From Phenylobacterium immobile (ATCC 35973) (GTDB lineage: Bacteria > Pseudomonadota > Alphaproteobacteria > Caulobacterales > Caulobacteraceae): a stretch of DNA of 64,000 nt. A program made the translations under genes and the position numbers. How positions within the stretch are numbered: the first letter of the stretch is position 1; each line of letters starts with the position of its first letter. The notes below the pieces were generated by a model. It saw only the letters and a list, made by a program, of their open reading frames with translations, ran no database searches and was not told the DNA's origin. The stretch is from assembly GCF_001375595.1 (NCBI RefSeq), contig NZ_CVJQ01000002.1, positions 62,001 to 126,000 on the forward strand, read 5' to 3'. Positions 61,968-64,000 of this stretch are shown here, in pieces.

Positions 61968-62627
61968 TCAATCGCTCAATAGTCCGCGCACCTCATGCAG
62001 ATCCGCCGCGACCCGCACGCACAGTCCGCGGATCTCTTCCGTGGGGTCAAGCAGGTCCGGCACCATCACGGTCATCATCCCGGCCGCTGAGGCGGAGCGG
62101 ACGCCGTTGTGGCTATCCTCGAGGGCCAGGCAGTCGGCGGGGTCGACGCCCAAGGCCTTGGCGGCGGCCAGATAGGGAGCCGGGTGCGGCTTGTGCTGGG
62201 TCACGCTCTCACGCGTGATGATCGCCTGGAAGCGACTGGTCAGGGCGTGCGGATCGAGGGACGCCTGGAGCGTCGCGCGCGATGATGAGGTGGCCACCGC
62301 CCGCGGCAGCCCCAGTTGGTCAAGGTGATCGAGCAACTCCACCACCCCAGTCTTCAGCGCGATCCCCATGGCGTACATCGCCTGAGCCTCCGCCCGCATC
62401 GCGGCGTCCCAAGCCGGCATGTCGAAATCGGCCCCAAAGTGCGCGACGAGGCGTTCGTTCGAGGCCGCCGCGCTCAATCCGATGATGCTGACGAAGACCT
62501 CGAAGGGAAACTCCGCCCCCATCTCAGCGCTGGTCGTGCTGCACGCCGCCCACCACAGCTTTTCGCTGTCGACCATCAGGCCGTCCATGTCGAAGACCAC
62601 GGCCTTCACTGGACGCGGCAGGCTCAT
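61968..62627 (-). CDS. HAD-superfamily phosphatase
   Basis: A 219-residue HAD hydrolase of the beta-phosphoglucomutase-like type: motif I KAVVFDMDGLMVDSE, motif II ATSSSR, motif III region HKPHPAPYL and motif IV ALEDSHNGVRSA. It acts on small phosphorylated metabolites; the substrate is unknown. It abuts serB with no gap, on the same strand, so it is likely in its operon. Confidence 0.93.
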   Translation of the reverse strand: MSLPRPVKAVVFDMDGLMVDSEKLWWAACSTTSAEMGAEFPFEVFVSIIGLSAAASNERLVAHFGADFDMPAWDAAMRAEAQAMYAMGIALKTGVVELLDHLDQLGLPRAVATSSSRATLQASLDPHALTSRFQAIITRESVTQHKPHPAPYLAAAKALGVDPADCLALEDSHNGVRSASAAGMMTVMVPDLLDPTEEIRGLCVRVAADLHEVRGLLSD

Positions 62628-63497
62628 CTAGTCGACCGTGAAATCGGCGGCGCCATAGCCTTGGAAATAGAGCAGCGCGGTCAGGTCGGCGTGATCCACC
62701 TTGGCGTCGGCCTGCGCGGCCACGATCGGCTTGGCGCGGTAGGCCACGCCCAGCCCCGCGGCTTCGATCATCGCCAGGTCGTTGGCTCCGTCGCCGACCG
62801 CGAGCGCGGCCTCCGGACCCAGGCCCAGGGCGGCGACCTCGGCCTCAAGCGCCGAAAGCTTCGCCTCGCGCCCAAGGATCGGTTCGCCCACGCTTCCCGT
62901 CAGCCGGCCGTCGGCCTCGCCCAGGGTGTTAGCCCGGTTGTCCTGAAAGCCCGCCGCCCGCGCGACCCGGCTCGTGAAGAAGGTGAAGCCGCCCGACACC
63001 AGCACGCACCGCGCGCCCTGGGCCGCCATGGTCCGCACCAGGGTCCGCGCGCCGGGATTGAGCCGCACGCGTTCGTCATAGGCCCGCTGCAGGGCGTCCA
63101 GCCCCAGGCCCTTCAGCATGACGACCCGCTCGCGCAAGGCGCCCTCAAAGGCCAGTTCGCCGCGCATGGCGCGCTCGGTGATCTCGGCCACCTGAGCCTT
63201 CACGCCAGCGTAGTCAGCCAGTTCGTCCAGGCATTCCACATTGATGATCGTCGAATCCATGTCGGCGATCAGCAGCCGCTTCCTGCGACCCTCCGCGGTC
63301 TGAACGCACAGGTCCACCGGCAGGTCGCCCACGGCCTCGGCCGCCGTGGTGCGCGCCGCCTCCAGGGCGATATCGCCGACGATCTCCCAGGCGACGGGGC
63401 CCAGTCGGCGGCCCTCCAGGCTGACGAGTCGGCTCGCCCTGTGATAGGCGTCGGCGGCGGCTCCGGCGTCGGAGCTGACGAAGGTGAGGCTGATCAT
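62628..63497 (-). CDS. serB: phosphoserine phosphatase
   Basis: A 289-residue enzyme, last step of serine synthesis. An N-terminal regulatory region is followed by the HAD core: LLIADMDSTIINVECLDELAD (nucleophile Asp), VSGGFTFF, and VGDGANDLAMIEAAGLGVAYRAKP. The ATG at 63497 overlaps the divergent miaA ATG by two bases. The HAD gene follows directly. Confidence 0.95.
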   Translation of the reverse strand: MISLTFVSSDAGAAADAYHRASRLVSLEGRRLGPVAWEIVGDIALEAARTTAAEAVGDLPVDLCVQTAEGRRKRLLIADMDSTIINVECLDELADYAGVKAQVAEITERAMRGELAFEGALRERVVMLKGLGLDALQRAYDERVRLNPGARTLVRTMAAQGARCVLVSGGFTFFTSRVARAAGFQDNRANTLGEADGRLTGSVGEPILGREAKLSALEAEVAALGLGPEAALAVGDGANDLAMIEAAGLGVAYRAKPIVAAQADAKVDHADLTALLYFQGYGAADFTVD

Positions 63498-64000
63498 GGC
63501 GCCCCGCATCTGGCTGATCGCCGGGCCCACGGCAAGCGGCAAGTCGGCGCTCGCCGTCCGCCTGGCGCGCGAGATTGGCGGCGAAATCATCAACGCCGAC
63601 TCCATGCAGCTCTACGCCGACATTCCCATCCTGTCGGCCGCACCGACACAGACCGAGCAGCAGGGCGTCCCCCACCACCTCTTCGGCGTGGCCGACGCCG
63701 CCGATGGCTGGTCGGCCGGTCGCTGGCTGCGCGCGGCGACCAACACCCTCGCCGAGATCCACGCCCGCGGCGCCCCCGCCATCATCGTCGGCGGCACCGG
63801 CCTCTATTTCTCGGCCCTCGTCGACGGCCTAGCCGAGATTCCCGAGATCAGCCCCGACTATCGCCGCGCCGCCCAGGCAGACTACGACGGCCTGGGCGAA
63901 CCAGACTTCCGCGTTCGCCTCGCCGCCGTTGATCCCGCCGCCGACGCCCGCATCGCCGCCTTCGATCGCCAGCGTCTGGTCCGCGCCTGGTCGGTCTACG
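63496..64000 (+). CDS. miaA: tRNA dimethylallyltransferase, 5' part
   Basis: The first 168 residues of MiaA, which adds the isopentenyl group to A37 of tRNAs reading UNN codons. Walker A: IAGPTASGKSALAVRLA; then INADSMQLYADIPILSAAPT and GGTGLYFSALVDGL, all family landmarks. It runs off the right edge. ATG at 63496-63498 shares bases with the serB start, so each gene's promoter lies in the other's coding region. Confidence 0.96.
   Translation, partial: MAPRIWLIAGPTASGKSALAVRLAREIGGEIINADSMQLYADIPILSAAPTQTEQQGVPHHLFGVADAADGWSAGRWLRAATNTLAEIHARGAPAIIVGGTGLYFSALVDGLAEIPEISPDYRRAAQADYDGLGEPDFRVRLAAVDPAADARIAAFDRQRLVRAWSVY

Noticed and set aside
62316..63932. 538-codon plus-strand open frame across serB and the HAD gene
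   Set aside because: Antisense to two genes with full HAD motifs and out of frame with miaA; the translation is rich in Arg/His/Gly with no domain.

Overview
The window is a GC-rich, gene-dense chromosomal segment of an alphaproteobacterium, most likely Caulobacteraceae (Caulobacter/Phenylobacterium-like). The evidence is: a histidine tRNA with A73 and no encoded G-1, an alphaproteobacterial peculiarity; SOS boxes of the alphaproteobacterial form GTTC-N7-GTTC; the gene block murA-DUF2948-hisD-UPF0262-LMW phosphatase-maf-RNase E/G-yacG; and an ExbB with a signal peptide in an exbB-exbD-tonB operon. The genus is an inference from family content.

Layout, left to right. 1-8.3 kb: 5' part of gltB, an AlgI/AlgX-like polysaccharide O-acetylation pair, a Crp/Fnr regulator, tRNA-His and a GDT1/UPF0016 manganese exporter preceded by a yybP-ykoY (Mn2+) riboswitch. 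8.3-11.6 kb: exbB-exbD-tonB energy-transduction operon with a terminator, and a Pr6Pr membrane protein. 11.6-18.1 kb: tRNA-Phe, the housekeeping block from murA down to yacG with repeated 4-bp ATGA overlaps, and tRNA-Thr. The usual infA gene in this block is reduced to its last 16 codons.

18.2-36.5 kb: a P22-like (podovirus) late module read right to left: terminase small and large, portal, scaffold, coat, gp4-, gp10-, gp26-, gp14- and gp7-like genes, a 1238-residue tailspike with three tandem 178-residue domains, then a lysis cassette (endolysin, Rz, overlapping Rz1). Two cargo loci run against this direction: a secreted protein between terL and portal, and an alpha/beta hydrolase facing a DUF1796 papain-like protein next to the tailspike. 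No integrase or replication genes are visible. A ~160-bp leader element carrying a LexA-type box occurs twice, before terS and before the scaffold gene.

36.5-40.5 kb: a small lipoprotein, frmA and a GlcG-like gene, then a phage-type control region: an S24 (LexA/CI-like) repressor, two pairs of matching palindromic operators (each pair exactly 26 bp centre to centre), an unknown regulator-like protein and a NusG paralogue. The repressor, the NusG paralogue and the duplicated leaders could together form a prophage-specific antitermination circuit; this is a hypothesis.

40.4-64 kb: an SOS-box-preceded operon of UdgX and a radical-SAM DNA-repair protein; a transglutaminase; periplasmic proteins; leucine dehydrogenase; a lysophospholipase; a nucleoside transporter; an S46 dipeptidyl-peptidase; an SOS-box-preceded, frameshifted toxin-like gene with a putative immunity partner; SDR and MFS genes; mrp; hflK-hflC; a hipBA toxin-antitoxin pair with palindromic operator; a peptidase-MA-like protein cut short by an in-frame TAG; a HAD hydrolase; serB; and the start of miaA, whose ATG overlaps the divergent serB ATG.
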